NCBI GenBank assembly: GCA_016801885.1
Contig: CM028901.1
Span: 13,899,095-13,963,094, forward strand
Reading direction: 5' to 3'
Length of the DNA stretch: 64,000 nt
DNA from: Toxotes chatareus
Taxonomy: Eukaryota > Chordata > Actinopteri > Toxotidae
In this document: piece after piece, positions 50,601 through 61,043 of the stretch
How positions within the stretch are numbered: the first letter of the stretch is position 1
Layout: every line of letters starts with the position of its first letter
The notes under the pieces: generated by a model
What the model was told of the DNA's origin: nothing
The model's input: only the letters and a program-made list of their open reading frames with translations
Databases searched by the model: none
Made by a program: the position numbers and the translations under genes

Positions 50601-53600
50601 CTTCTCCAACATTTACAAAGAGCTCACCTAGAAGTAACTGATTGTGAGAATTATTAGTCAAGACCGCAAGTAGTTTTCATATGTCATAAAGTGTAACAAA
50701 CCCTGTACAAAGACAAAAGGGAAGTCTTTGTACAGATACATTATGTTGTAGTAGTCAAGTCAAGTCAAGTAGGTTTTTTATTGTCGTTTCAGCCATATAC
50801 ACAGTACATAGTGAGACGACACAATGTTTCACCGGGAGCGATTGGTGATACACACAACTGTTACAACACAGTATGGACAAGACAAATGCGTAATAGTGCC
50901 TACATACACTATTTGAGACTACACAGATTCAAACACACAAGTGCCTATCCACAAACATACCTACATACACACTTATTTTACTTGCACACACGCACACACA
51001 CCCACCCACACACACACACACACCCACACACACACACCCACACACACACACTCACCCACACACTCAATCATATTTTACATACATTACAACACAGTTGTAA
51101 ACACAACAGGTCAGAGTTAAGTGACCTAAACAAACACGCTAGACAGGGCATGGTTTTAGCAGAGAGGGGAAAACATACAAAACATAACAAAAACACCAAC
51201 TTTTTGACCCCGGTGTGGCCGCTGCGTGTTAACGCGCCGCCACAATGGCGCACTATTGTTGTTGCTGTGTGGCAATTAACACTGCTACACAGCAACAACT
51301 ACCACATTTCATCTTAGGTTTTTAATTTTTTTGACTTCAGTTCATTTCACGTCCGTAGCTGTTGTCATCTTTGTGTACAGTTACCATGGTTGCAGGTGTC
51401 TTTTGCAAGGTGTCCATGTCGCTCTGCTCTGTCGTAGTACAGACTGACTCACCTCAGTAAATCCAGTTAGCATTTCCAAACTGTCTGTTTAAACAGAACC
51501 GCTCTCTATAATCTGATCTAGTACAGTTGTACGAACCTAGCATTACTGCAGCTACCTGTGGTGATCACCGCTGAGCAGTGAGTCAGTAAGAAGCTGGATT
51601 CACTCACCTGTTCACTGAAATACAGATCAGTTTAGTTTGAGAGGAGACGCTATAATACAGATAATGTGATCTTTGTTTAGCAAAGTCAAGAGGATGATTT
51701 GATGCACCACCACCAATAGTCCAGGAACTTTCTTACTCCTCCTGATGAGCAACGCTAAAGATAGCCAGCTGAAAGAAATGTTAATGTTCCCTTATATTCC
51801 ACAGCACTTAATACATTAGTTTATGTTTTTATAAATGTCTGTGTGCTGGCTACACGTTTTCATAGTTTGTCTCACCTGTTTTGTTGCCGCCTCTTGTCTC
51901 ATTCTCAGTGGTTTGTGGGTGAATTTAGTCCATAAATCAGTTTCTTCAGTGAGCAGGTAATGTCAGAGATCATAACACAGCGACACTGCTGTGTAACTGC
52001 TACTTCTTTATTAAAGAACTGTGAAACTTATGGCTGCAACTAATTTAATTGCTTAATCTATGAAATAAAAAAATAAATAAATGGTGAAATACTGCCCCTC
52101 ACAAGTTCTCAGAAGCCATAAGGCTATCTTCCCTTTGTTATTTTGTACAGCAGTCCAAAAATTCAATTTTCTGTTATATACAGTTTAACAAAGAAATCAG
52201 TGAATCATCAGAAAGTATTTGTAATTTTTGCTTGATATGATTAATCAATCATCGAAATAGCTGCAGATTAATCTTTCAATTCACTAATCGATTAAATAAC
52301 TAAAAATTGCGGCTCTAGGTAAAGTAGGATACAATCTCAACACATGTCCAATTCAACGCATTTTGACTTGTAGCTATGGTTATCAGATGATAGTGTTTAA
52401 ATATATCACTTACAAAGATCTTTTTTTTTCACATTTCACAGTCAGCAGTTGGTTTCATGGTAGTTTAGCATTATAATTCGTGGTAAAGTCATATGAAAAA
52501 ATCAGTGGTTTTTCTGCTTTGTTTTCACTTCACAAACAAACTGACATATATTTGTCTATTTTGTAGTTAGCAGAGAGTTGGAAAGTGTTCCTGTGTCAGT
52601 CCTTCTGTCTGTTGTCATGAGGCTGTTAAATGTATTTTGTCTGAAATTTCCTCTGTTTTTATCAGTCACTAAGGCCGTCATTCGGTCTCTGTTTATGGTC
52701 AAATATGTTTCCACTTGGCTTAGGAATTTGGTTATTTCTGACCAGCATGCTTTTGTACATTCACTAACACTTACTTGTGCTTGCTCTCTTCCAGCTGCTT
52801 TAGCTAAAGGGATCTCAGAGGTAGAACCTTCAGTAATATCCCAAAACGGAGCACCTCCTGGAAAGAAAAGCACCTCAGTCCCGTTACCAGAACTGGAGTA
52901 CCGGGAAAAGGGGAAGGACAGTACTGCTAAAGAGCGTGAGGGCAAAAAACAAAACACAATTGGAATCAATAACAACAGTATTATACACACACTGGACTCC
53001 AAACTACAGGAGACAGAGTATATTGAGAACTACATTGGGGCAAAGAGACTGAATAACGACCTGGCAGGAGAAAACACACTCACCGACACCAACACGCACT
53101 CTGCTTCAAAAGAGGAAATTGGGGGGGCGGGGAAGAACTATAAAAATGCCAGCGGAGGTGGGGGCAGCATTTCTAATTCATCTCCACGGAATCACAGTTC
53201 TACAAATGGCAGCGTGCCGCCAGGTTCCTCAACCAGTAAGAATGAGAAGAAGCAGAAGGGGGCAGGGAAGGGTCAGAAGGATCCGGTGGAGAACTGTATT
53301 CCAAACAACCAGCTGGGCAAGCCAGATGCTCTAGTACGGTAAGACTCACACTGTTAGACTGTTTCAAACACCTGTTCCTCTGTCTGTACTGTCTTGTTGT
53401 GGCTGCATATGCTTGTTGATGCATTTGAAAGGGAACATCTACATGCTTCCTGCTACATTTTAGTTGTGCTTTTAGTTTCACTTTTACATAACTGACACTT
53501 TATTGAAAGACTGTTTTGCTAACTCTTGCGGTCATCACCATCCGTGCACTAATGAATTGTTTCTGTAGTTAAAGTGGATATTTTTGCCTTTGTTGTTGTG

Positions 53601-56600
53601 GCTTCCTGTGGTTTTCATTAGATGTTATCATTTCATCTCTCCTCTTCTTGCCTTAAAGCCTGGAGCAGGATGTGAAGCGACTGAAGGCAGATCTTCAGGC
53701 CAACAGGCAGTTGGAGTCGGAGCTGCGGAGTCAGCTTTCATCTCTGGGCAGCCAAGACCGCAGCCTTCGTTCTGAACTGGGCCAGCTCCGCCAGGACAAT
53801 GAGCTGCTACAGAACAAGTGGGTGCATGGGCAGGCTGATCATTGAGTACACTTAACTAAACTCTAACAACAATAGATGTGATTTTCTTTGAGAAGTTAAC
53901 GCACAACAGTAGTAACTGAATTGAGAGTATTTCATTTGATTTGTATATTGAATCCACAGTATAATGTTTTAAAATTGGAACACTTCAGATTCCCAGCTAT
54001 AAGACCTGTGTAGCAGTAGTAGTGCTGAGTCCTATTTTAAAAGTTGACTAGGTATAATTAACAGTGTTTCCCATACACTGATTTATTTGTGGCGGCCAGC
54101 CACATATTTTCTATTTTCTCCTTTTGTTTTTCCTTAAACGGGTAAATCTCATTTCATTGCACAGCCTCACGCAGTGCATTGATTCGCTCAGCTCCTCCTT
54201 GCCCCGCTCTCTCTCACAAGCACATTGATGGCTAGCATAGCTGCTAGTCAGTATCAACTGCTCATGCGAGTGGATAAAGTTAATGTTACTTCTTTAACTT
54301 TGATTTGAATGTTTGCTCCCCCAGTCCAGATGAATACTGAAAAATATTTTCAAAAATTCAAAAGGTGTCGTCCTGAGGAGGCACAGAGACTGTCTGGACC
54401 AGAGGTATTAGCTAAACAGAGAACCTAGAAACTTAAAACACATGTGGGAAAGCTGAACAGTCCAGCCAGTGTGATTAGCCGTCCACTTAATTTGTTTCAA
54501 ATATTTCCAGGCTTCAGCCAGTGCTGCTGTGGCAGCTGAGGCAGCAAGAGAGGGTCAGGAAGGGATAGCTGTAGTTAATAAAGAGAGGGATGTAGGAGAG
54601 GAGGAAGGCAGCCAGCAGGCTGTTGTTGAAGAGCCAGTGAGGTCAGACACAACAGGGGAAACTAACAGCAAACACAGAGATAGAGCTGTATGTATTGTTC
54701 AGTTATTTATTCGTCACAAAGGACTTGGCAATGAAAATATTTGCAGGGGCATCTAGATACATAGATGACCCCCAGTGGTCATAGATAGTAGATAGATCCT
54801 TTATCTTTGCATATTAGTGATTACAGCAGTGTTAGCAGCTCTAAGAGGTTTTACTTCAGCATGCTAACATGCTCACAGTGACAATGCTAACATCCTGATG
54901 TGAAGCTGGTGTAATGTTTACCATGGTCAGCATACACTGTCAGGGCAACATGGACATCTGTGCCATGGAGTTTGTGCCAATCCACACAGCATGTTGAGAT
55001 ATTTCACAGGATAAGTAAAAACTTTGACCAGCTGGGGGCGCTATAGGGGGATTTTTGGGATCACCAAATTAATGTGACAGCAACAGCCAGGTTTAAACAT
55101 TCAAAAGTAAAAATACAGGAACCAAACTTCTAAAAAAAAAAAAAAAACTGTGTTCATCGTCACACTTTAGGCTCCACAGTGCCGTCCAGGCCAAGCAGAA
55201 GGATAAACAGACCATCTCCCAGCTAGAGAAGAGGCTAAAGGCTGAGCAGGAGGCTCGGGCCCTGGCTGAGAAACAGCTGGCTGAGGAGAGGAAAAGGAAG
55301 AAGATGGAGGAGGCCACTGCTGCCAGAGCTGTAGCGTTAGCTGCTGCCTCCAGGTACTAATTAGATGATTGTTGGGAAGTTTCCCTCTTTGAACCAAGGA
55401 ACTCAGAGAATGTCAGTACATAAAGATTAGTCTTTGTTCCTTCTGTCTGTTTACTCTTTTTGCCTTTTTCCAGTGTTAAATTGCTGATTTTCTCTTCTAT
55501 TCAACAGAGTGGAGTCCACTGACTCTCTTCGTGTCCGTATCAGAGAGCTGGAGACGGAGTGTAAGAAGCTCAGCATGGACATGAAACTTAAGGAGGAGCA
55601 GATTAGGGATCTGGAGGGCAAGTGTCAGGTAAGACTGAATCACAGTACCGGTAATTTTTTTGTAATTAGCAATATGTATCTGCAGTTACCAAGCTGCTGA
55701 AGGAATTCAGTTTCCAAAGAGTTGCCCTGAGCCCTCTGATTACATCAACAGTTAAAGCTTTGTTTGGGAAATGTTTGGTGTCTGCAATATATACACAAGA
55801 AGAAAAGTTTCATGTAGCATAACCATCTCATTTATCTCATTTCCCATTTATCTTCTCTTTCCACTTCTGTCACTTGTAGGAGCTGCGGAAGTATAAAGAG
55901 AATGAGAAGGACACAGAGGTGTTGATGTCAGCACTGTCAGCCATGCAGGAGAAGACCCAGCACCTGGAGAACAGCCTCAGTGCTGAGACCAGGATCAAAC
56001 TGGACCTCTTCTCTGCACTGGGGGATGCCAAGAGGCAGCTGGAGATAGCACAAGGTAGATGCTGACCGTAGGGATGCAGTGATAGACTCGTGCCACAGTC
56101 AGTCATGTTCAAAACATCATCATTTTTTATATGAAATAAGCTTTTTTTCTAATGCTACAGAATCTTTGGTACAAAACTCTGAACGTAGCCTAAATAAACA
56201 GTGAGTAAAAGTTTTGGCTGCACAGAAATGACCAGAGGTTTGTTGAAGGAGAACAAGCTTTGATTTGCATCCCACATACTTGTATGATAAAGATGGGGTG
56301 ATAAAACACAGTTAGCTGATATTATTAGCTGTTATATAACAAAGCACCAGTGACTACAACCACACCAAACCATATTCAGATTTGTAACCATTTATGACCT
56401 AATTCCTCTGGGTAACAGTTTCAGACCTTGTACTGTAACTCGATGCCCAATTACAATTACTGTATTTCTGCCTCAAAAGATAAAATCAGTAAAACATAGC
56501 CTTTACCACAGAACCACAAAGCCCCGACTACTTTTTCCTAAAACTGTATCAATAATGGAGTTGAAACTATTAGTTGATTAATCAACAGAAAATAATAATA

Positions 56601-57744
56601 ACCAAGTAATCATTACTTTTCATGAAAAAATGTTGAAGCTCCCAAATATTCTCAGGTTTCAAGTTCCCAAATAAGAGCTTTTATATGTCATATGTCAATG
56701 TAAACTGATATATAGTAACATGATTGACATTTCATAGTTAACAATTCATTGATTAATCAAAAAGAAATAATAGAGATGATTAAAATAATTATTAGTTGCA
56801 GCCCTCAGCAGTAATGATAGATGATAGGTAATAATAGTGTGATATGTTTAGTGTTTTGTTATAGTGTTGATATCACAACAGCTGCAGGTGTTACTAATAA
56901 CACTAATGAGGGCTCTGTCCTTTGCTAAATGACCCAATAAGTCATAACAATGACAGTGAGCTATGATTCACATTACCAGGCCTCTTAACCTGCGGAAGCA
57001 AAATGGAATTCAGGCATCTTTATTAGTTTCTTTTATTAATTATAACCATGCTTTACAACTGTTTCAGTGAAAAAGGCGTGTTATCTTTTTATTGTGTAAA
57101 AGTTGTAGGAGGCTTTTCACATGGCAGACATTTTGACTCGTCACAGCAGGCAAAACACGGGTGAAACTAATCTCCTTAACGAAGGCTCAGTGCTATTAGG
57201 TGTCTCTTTCAGCCATGACAGTGAGTTGTTATTGGGGTTGTTAATTACACCTGTGCTTTCCCTGCTGTGACATGTCAGACATCTGCTATGAAAAAGCTCT
57301 GTAATGGGATGGCAGTGTCACAGTTGGTTAGTATTAGTACTGCACTATTCTCATTAGCTTGTAAAAGAATGACTTACCATACACAGAGTGGCTGGAAAAT
57401 ATAAGATACTGGGCTTGTGAAATGAAACAAGCACCGGTGCCAAACCTAAGGTTTAGTAATATAGAAGACTCTATACACACACACACACACATATACACAC
57501 ATATATATTTATAATGTCTCTGTTTCCTTGGTCTCATTCAGGCCAGATCCACCACAGGGAGCAGGAGATTGCAGAGCTGAAGCAGAAGATAGCAGAGGTG
57601 ATGGCAGTGATGCCAAGTCTGTCCTACTCGTCAGACGGCAGCAACCTCAGCCCCGTCACCCCGCACTATTCCTCCAAATTCATGGACAATAGTCCCTCCT
57701 CTCTGGACCCCAACGCCTCAGTCTACCAGCCCCTCAAAAAGTGA
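47619..57744 (+). CDS. maco1: Macoilin (TMEM57/MACO1)
   Basis: This is an ER membrane coiled-coil protein of neurons; in C. elegans maco-1 affects excitability and locomotion. Eleven exons keep phase: 47,619-47,698; 48,707-48,848; 49,297-49,423; 49,578-49,701; 49,863-50,041; 52,795-53,338; 53,659-53,817; 55,171-55,353; 55,508-55,628; 55,880-56,054; 57,542-57,744, giving 678 aa (human about 664). The N-terminus MKRRNADCSKLRRPLKRNR is basic. Hydrophobic segments lie at about residues 28-50, 76-98, 98-115, 121-138 and 159-176. A low-complexity Ser/Asn/Lys linker (exon 6) and a long coiled coil (about 400-620) follow. The end is DPNASVYQPLKK. Similarity to human macoilin is high throughout. Teleosts often have two copies and which one this is cannot be told here. 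Confidence 0.96.
48014..48032. repeat. Poly(A) tract in maco1 intron 1
   Basis: This is a run of A, with no recognised retroposon body in front of it. Confidence 0.8.
50703..50735. repeat. Perfect 12-bp inverted repeat in maco1 intron 5
   Basis: CTGTACAAAGAC (50,703-50,714) and its exact complement GTCTTTGTACAG (50,724-50,735) flank a 9-base purine loop. It would fold as a hairpin in the pre-mRNA. It lies just upstream of a dispersed repeat. Confidence 0.7.
50757..50960. repeat. Dispersed fish repeat, LINE/SINE-like tail
   Basis: It begins with short AAGTC tandem units and a TTTTTTATTGTCGTTTCAGCC stretch, then ATATACACAGTACATAGTGAG. This resembles a repeated teleost element (recalled, not searched) seen in many cichlid and medaka introns. 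The end blends into the CA-rich tract that follows. Confidence 0.4.
50985..51066. repeat. (CA)n/(CCCA)n microsatellite
   Basis: This is a CA array interrupted by CCCA units, in maco1 intron 5. Confidence 0.9.
52031..52316. repeat. Dispersed inverted-repeat element copy (maco1 intron 5)
   Basis: The left end GGCTGCAACTAATTTAATTG is the approximate inverse of the right end (CTAAAAATTGCGGCTCT). The interior has AATCGATTAA-type motifs. It is the same percomorph family as 37,216, 40,575 and 56,558, probably a non-autonomous DNA transposon. No target duplication is clear. Confidence 0.55.
54062..54260. repeat. Dispersed teleost repeat in maco1 intron 7
   Basis: The opening CAGTGTTTCCCATACACTG followed by a TTTATTTGTGGCGGCC stretch is a familiar start of a teleost repeat (recalled). 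It sits directly upstream of a small split open frame at 54,330-54,756, which may belong to the same element. Confidence 0.45.
54330..54756 (+). pseudogene. Possible two-exon transposon-derived ORF in maco1 intron 7
   Basis: The frame MNTEKYFQKFKRCRPEEAQ begins at 54,330 and reaches a donor-like GAG/GTATTAG after 54,404 (25 codons, phase 0). An acceptor TTTCCAG precedes 54,511, and the frame continues in the same phase for 81 codons to a stop at 54,756 (an Ala/Glu-rich part, then KHRDRAVCIVQLF). If spliced, the product is 106 aa. I do not recognise the family with certainty. The lysine-rich start recalls the N-terminal parts of hAT-like transposon proteins, and the adjacent repeat fits that. 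It could also be chance. No function is claimed. Confidence 0.35.
54829..55085. repeat. Dispersed percomorph repeat in maco1 intron 7
   Basis: The phrases CATGCTAACATGCTCACAGTG, TAATGTTTACCATGGTCA, GTTGAGATATTTCACAGGA and GACCAGCTGGGGGCGCTAT occur in this order in a very common percomorph repeat (recalled). Class and ends are not resolved. Confidence 0.6.
56558..56805. repeat. Dispersed inverted-repeat element copy (maco1 intron 10)
   Basis: The left end reads GAGTTGAAACTATTAGTTGA and the right end ATTATTAGTTGCAGCCCTC, approximate inverse repeats. The element is AT-rich with GATTAATCAA motifs and lacks coding capacity. It is the same family as 52,031-52,316. Confidence 0.6.
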
Positions 57745-57941
57745 CTCTGACATCCACACTTTCTGTCAGACAGAACTTTTCCTCTTTCTTTATTTTAGTG
57801 AGGCTCTCAGTTCCGGTTTGGTTTTGTTTTTTGTTTTTTTTTTTTTTTTTTTTTTAGTTTACCAGCCCCTGACAGTTTTTGCACTCAGACACACACACAC
57901 TTACACACACACAGTGCACACAACCCCTCCATACAAATGCG

Positions 57942-57975
<34 letters not shown>

Positions 57976-60330
57976 GTTCTATTATAAGAACTGTTATTTT
58001 GAGGGGGTTGTGTACAATAGGGGTTTTTTTTGTTGTTGTTGCTGTTGAGTTTTGGGATTTAGCCATTAGACAGCGTGATCTGTTTGAAGGGGGAGAAAGG
58101 AACACACAATTTGTTGGCCAAATGTCTACTTAAGAGCCATCATGCATCACTTCATGTCAGTCCTCTTTTGGTGTACAGTATAAATCCCCCCACAGCCATA
58201 TTTTCTTCTGTAGTGAACTGACACCCAGACATTTAATTAAAAAAAAAAAAAAGAAAACAATTGGCTTCATGATGGTTTATATTAAGACAGAGGATATGAT
58301 TTCAGTTCAGATATGAATTTGAAACTCACCTGTAAAGTAAAGCCCTGTGAGAGATACATGAATGTAACACTATTCATGTTTTGATATCACCATTAACTTA
58401 AATCAGTGATAGGTTTTGTAATGTTTCAGTTCAGTTACGACAATGTACATTTCTTCTAAAATAGTGATATTGAACATGTAAGCGTTTGCTGTGTTCCTCA
58501 GATATTCCAGTACAGTTTATTCCCTGAATGCTGGAGTAGTGGATTCTCCAGGATTATCAGTAAGTGGATGAAGCAGATGTAGTTTTGTCCTTAAAAAAAA
58601 AAATGCTACGGCTAGATTCGACCTGGCACTGCCAAAATGTTACATTAACGTTCATCTGTTTGCTGCAGACACCTTTCCTCTCCCTCTGGACCAAATTAGA
58701 ACCCGTTAGGCCATGTTCTTCACTGGATTTAATGATGTCGAGGTAACCGGTCGTTACCATTATTTGCAGATTTTACAGTGCCTTGCAGTTTCTCTTTTTC
58801 AGATGCAAAAACCACATACTTTGCAATCCTGGGATCTAAAAGCGTCAACCCTGAAAACCGTTGTTTTTTCTCTCTCTCCGGCTCTGACACGCCTGGTTTT
58901 CATTTGTTCGAGTCAAAGTTTCCTCCGATCATTTCAATTCAGTATTCGAAGGCTGAAGGAATTAAGTGTCACCTCAGACACCTCCAATCGTTTTGCAGCT
59001 AATTGTCCTCAGTATTGCAGGCCTAAAGGGAAGACGTGGTACATGTCATTTCATAGCGATGTGGTCTTGGTATGCCAGACACCAACCAAACTGATTGTCT
59101 ATTATTATCATGCCCTAAAGTTGGCATTTAGTTGTTTACAACAATGTACATTAACTTACTGAGGAATGTTTTCTTTGTTTATTTCATTTCAGTTCAAGTG
59201 CCAAGTGTTGATGTTGGGTTTCCATCCATACTTTGATCGATGTAGCTAGCATAATGTTTGCAGAAGAGTGCTGTTATTTTTTTTGTCATTAGAACATATT
59301 TGGATGGTGTTGTGTTTACACAGTTTTGGGCTGATCATGATGACACAGTAGGTGGTCAGTTGGACTGATTGTGTTGTTGACACATTTATTTATTTGTTAA
59401 AGACTTTTTATTGAGTGGCACCTCCTTGATATTTCCCATCATATTCAGTTGATTTCCTATATTTTCTAACCAGGAAGGATTCAGTGAATGTGTTGTGTTG
59501 GGAAAAGGTTACCCCTGAACTATTTGACCATGTTGTGCTGTCATGTTGCCTACCTGGGGAAAAAAAAAAAAAAAGTATTTTTTGTGGATCGCTCTGGCGT
59601 TGTGAATTCAGTTCTGAAGTTGCTTTTACGATTTTGTGTAGAAGGAAGGGAGGTTTAAAAAAAAAAAAGTGCTTTGTTTTATCTTTTCATTGTTCCACCA
59701 TGTTTATTTTCTTTACTCAAAGTGGTGGTGGCTGTGTCTCACTTTTCACTTTGACCATCACTATTAAAGAAAGTCTTGCTGGTGGCAATGCAAGCCGTTC
59801 AGTCTGTGTGTCATGATCTTTGTGTCAAGCTTTTCTTTTTCAAGTTCGACCAAGAGGCCAAACTTTTCACACATTTTGTTCATTTTACTGCAAGAAGTTC
59901 ATGATGCTATATTGAGATGTGGTTAATCAATCCTAACAATTCACAAAAGCTATTTAGGTCATTATGCAAACAAACACTTCCATTTTAACTTCCACATTTT
60001 CTCAGTTCAGAAGTTGCATGGATTTCCATGTAGCTAACAACACACACATTTCAGACATTTAGTTGTTATGTTGCCATCTCTCAGACCTGCAAACCAGCCA
60101 TACATTCAATTTGTTGACATCCTCTGTCAAAAAACAATGTTATCCCACTGCTGGTGGTTAAAATCAGACTCAATGTGGTTTCCCTGCGGTCTGAGGCTGC
60201 CTTCAGGTGCTCCTTGTAAATACCTGTTTCTTAGTAAATACAAGGACAAGATCCATTCAGTTTCCTTTGGGTCTGGAAAATACTGGAACCACAGAACTGA
60301 TTTACAATATAGGCTTTATATATAGATATT
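57745..60330 (+). other. maco1: maco1 3' UTR and downstream DNA
   Basis: No further exon is seen after the stop codon. T-runs lie at 57,835-57,856 and 57,945-57,974. A variant poly(A) signal ATTAAA at 59,763-59,768 is followed within 50 bases by a GT-rich stretch, so it is a fair candidate 3' end, giving a UTR of about 2 kb. Where transcription really ends is unknown. Confidence 0.45.
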
Positions 60331-60334
<4 letters not shown>

Positions 60335-60370
<36 letters not shown>

Positions 60371-60384
60371 TGTGTATGTGTGTC
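60335..60384. repeat. (TG)n microsatellite
   Basis: This is a pure TG array followed by imperfect TG units, between maco1 and ldlrap1. Confidence 0.95.
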
Positions 60385-60958
60385 ACAATGGGCTGACAAA
60401 TGTTAGGCAAATATTTTCAGCTGTTTGGCTGCTCAGTTCCAGGAAGATAATGCAATACAAGTCCACAAAAAGACATGGCATCTGAAACTTTAAGAAAGAA
60501 AATACAAACATACAATAACACAAATCAAAATCAGAAACTATTATGATAACTATTATGGTGCTTTCATGGCTAACACCACCACTGAACTGTCACATCTCAG
60601 CAGTACTGCATTCATTATACTGCATACTGCCATTCTGAAATAATAGTCACTTTGATACTATACAGTGTCTATCAGTTAAATTTAAAACGAATCGACAGTG
60701 AACTTGTATATTTTCTCGTGTGAAGATGTGAAGAAAACTGACTGCTGGCGATTTCTAATGTCCCATGTGACACAAATGCAGCACTTACTTTTCTGCCGGG
60801 GCTCGTTCACGTGCGCTGACCTGGTAAATAGCGGTATTTCTGACAGCACTGGAAGGCACCACAAGTCCATCCTCCCCATCAGCAGTCTGGTCAACAACAT
60901 TTCTCCAGGAGGACTCACCAGCGAACTTCACCGACTCTCTGCACTTTAAAACACCGAC

Positions 60959-61043
60959 ATGGATGCCCTCAGGTCGGCGGGGAGAGCTATTATCCGGAGC
61001 CCGAGTATGGCGAAGCAATCGTGGATTGCCGGCAGACACAGAA
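60959..61043 (+). CDS. ldlrap1: LDL receptor adaptor protein 1 (ARH), first coding exon only
   Basis: Ldlrap1/ARH is a cytosolic clathrin adaptor whose PTB domain binds the NPxY signal of LDL-receptor tails for endocytosis. Only the N-terminal exon is here. It starts at ATG 60,959 with MDALRSAGRAIIRSPSMAKQ, nearly identical to the human start as I recall it, and ends GRHRK at a GTAAG donor (61,043/61,044, phase 1). The PTB domain, clathrin box and AP-2 site are encoded beyond the window. Its place next to maco1 on the same strand matches the human order, which supports the call despite the short exon. Confidence 0.9.
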
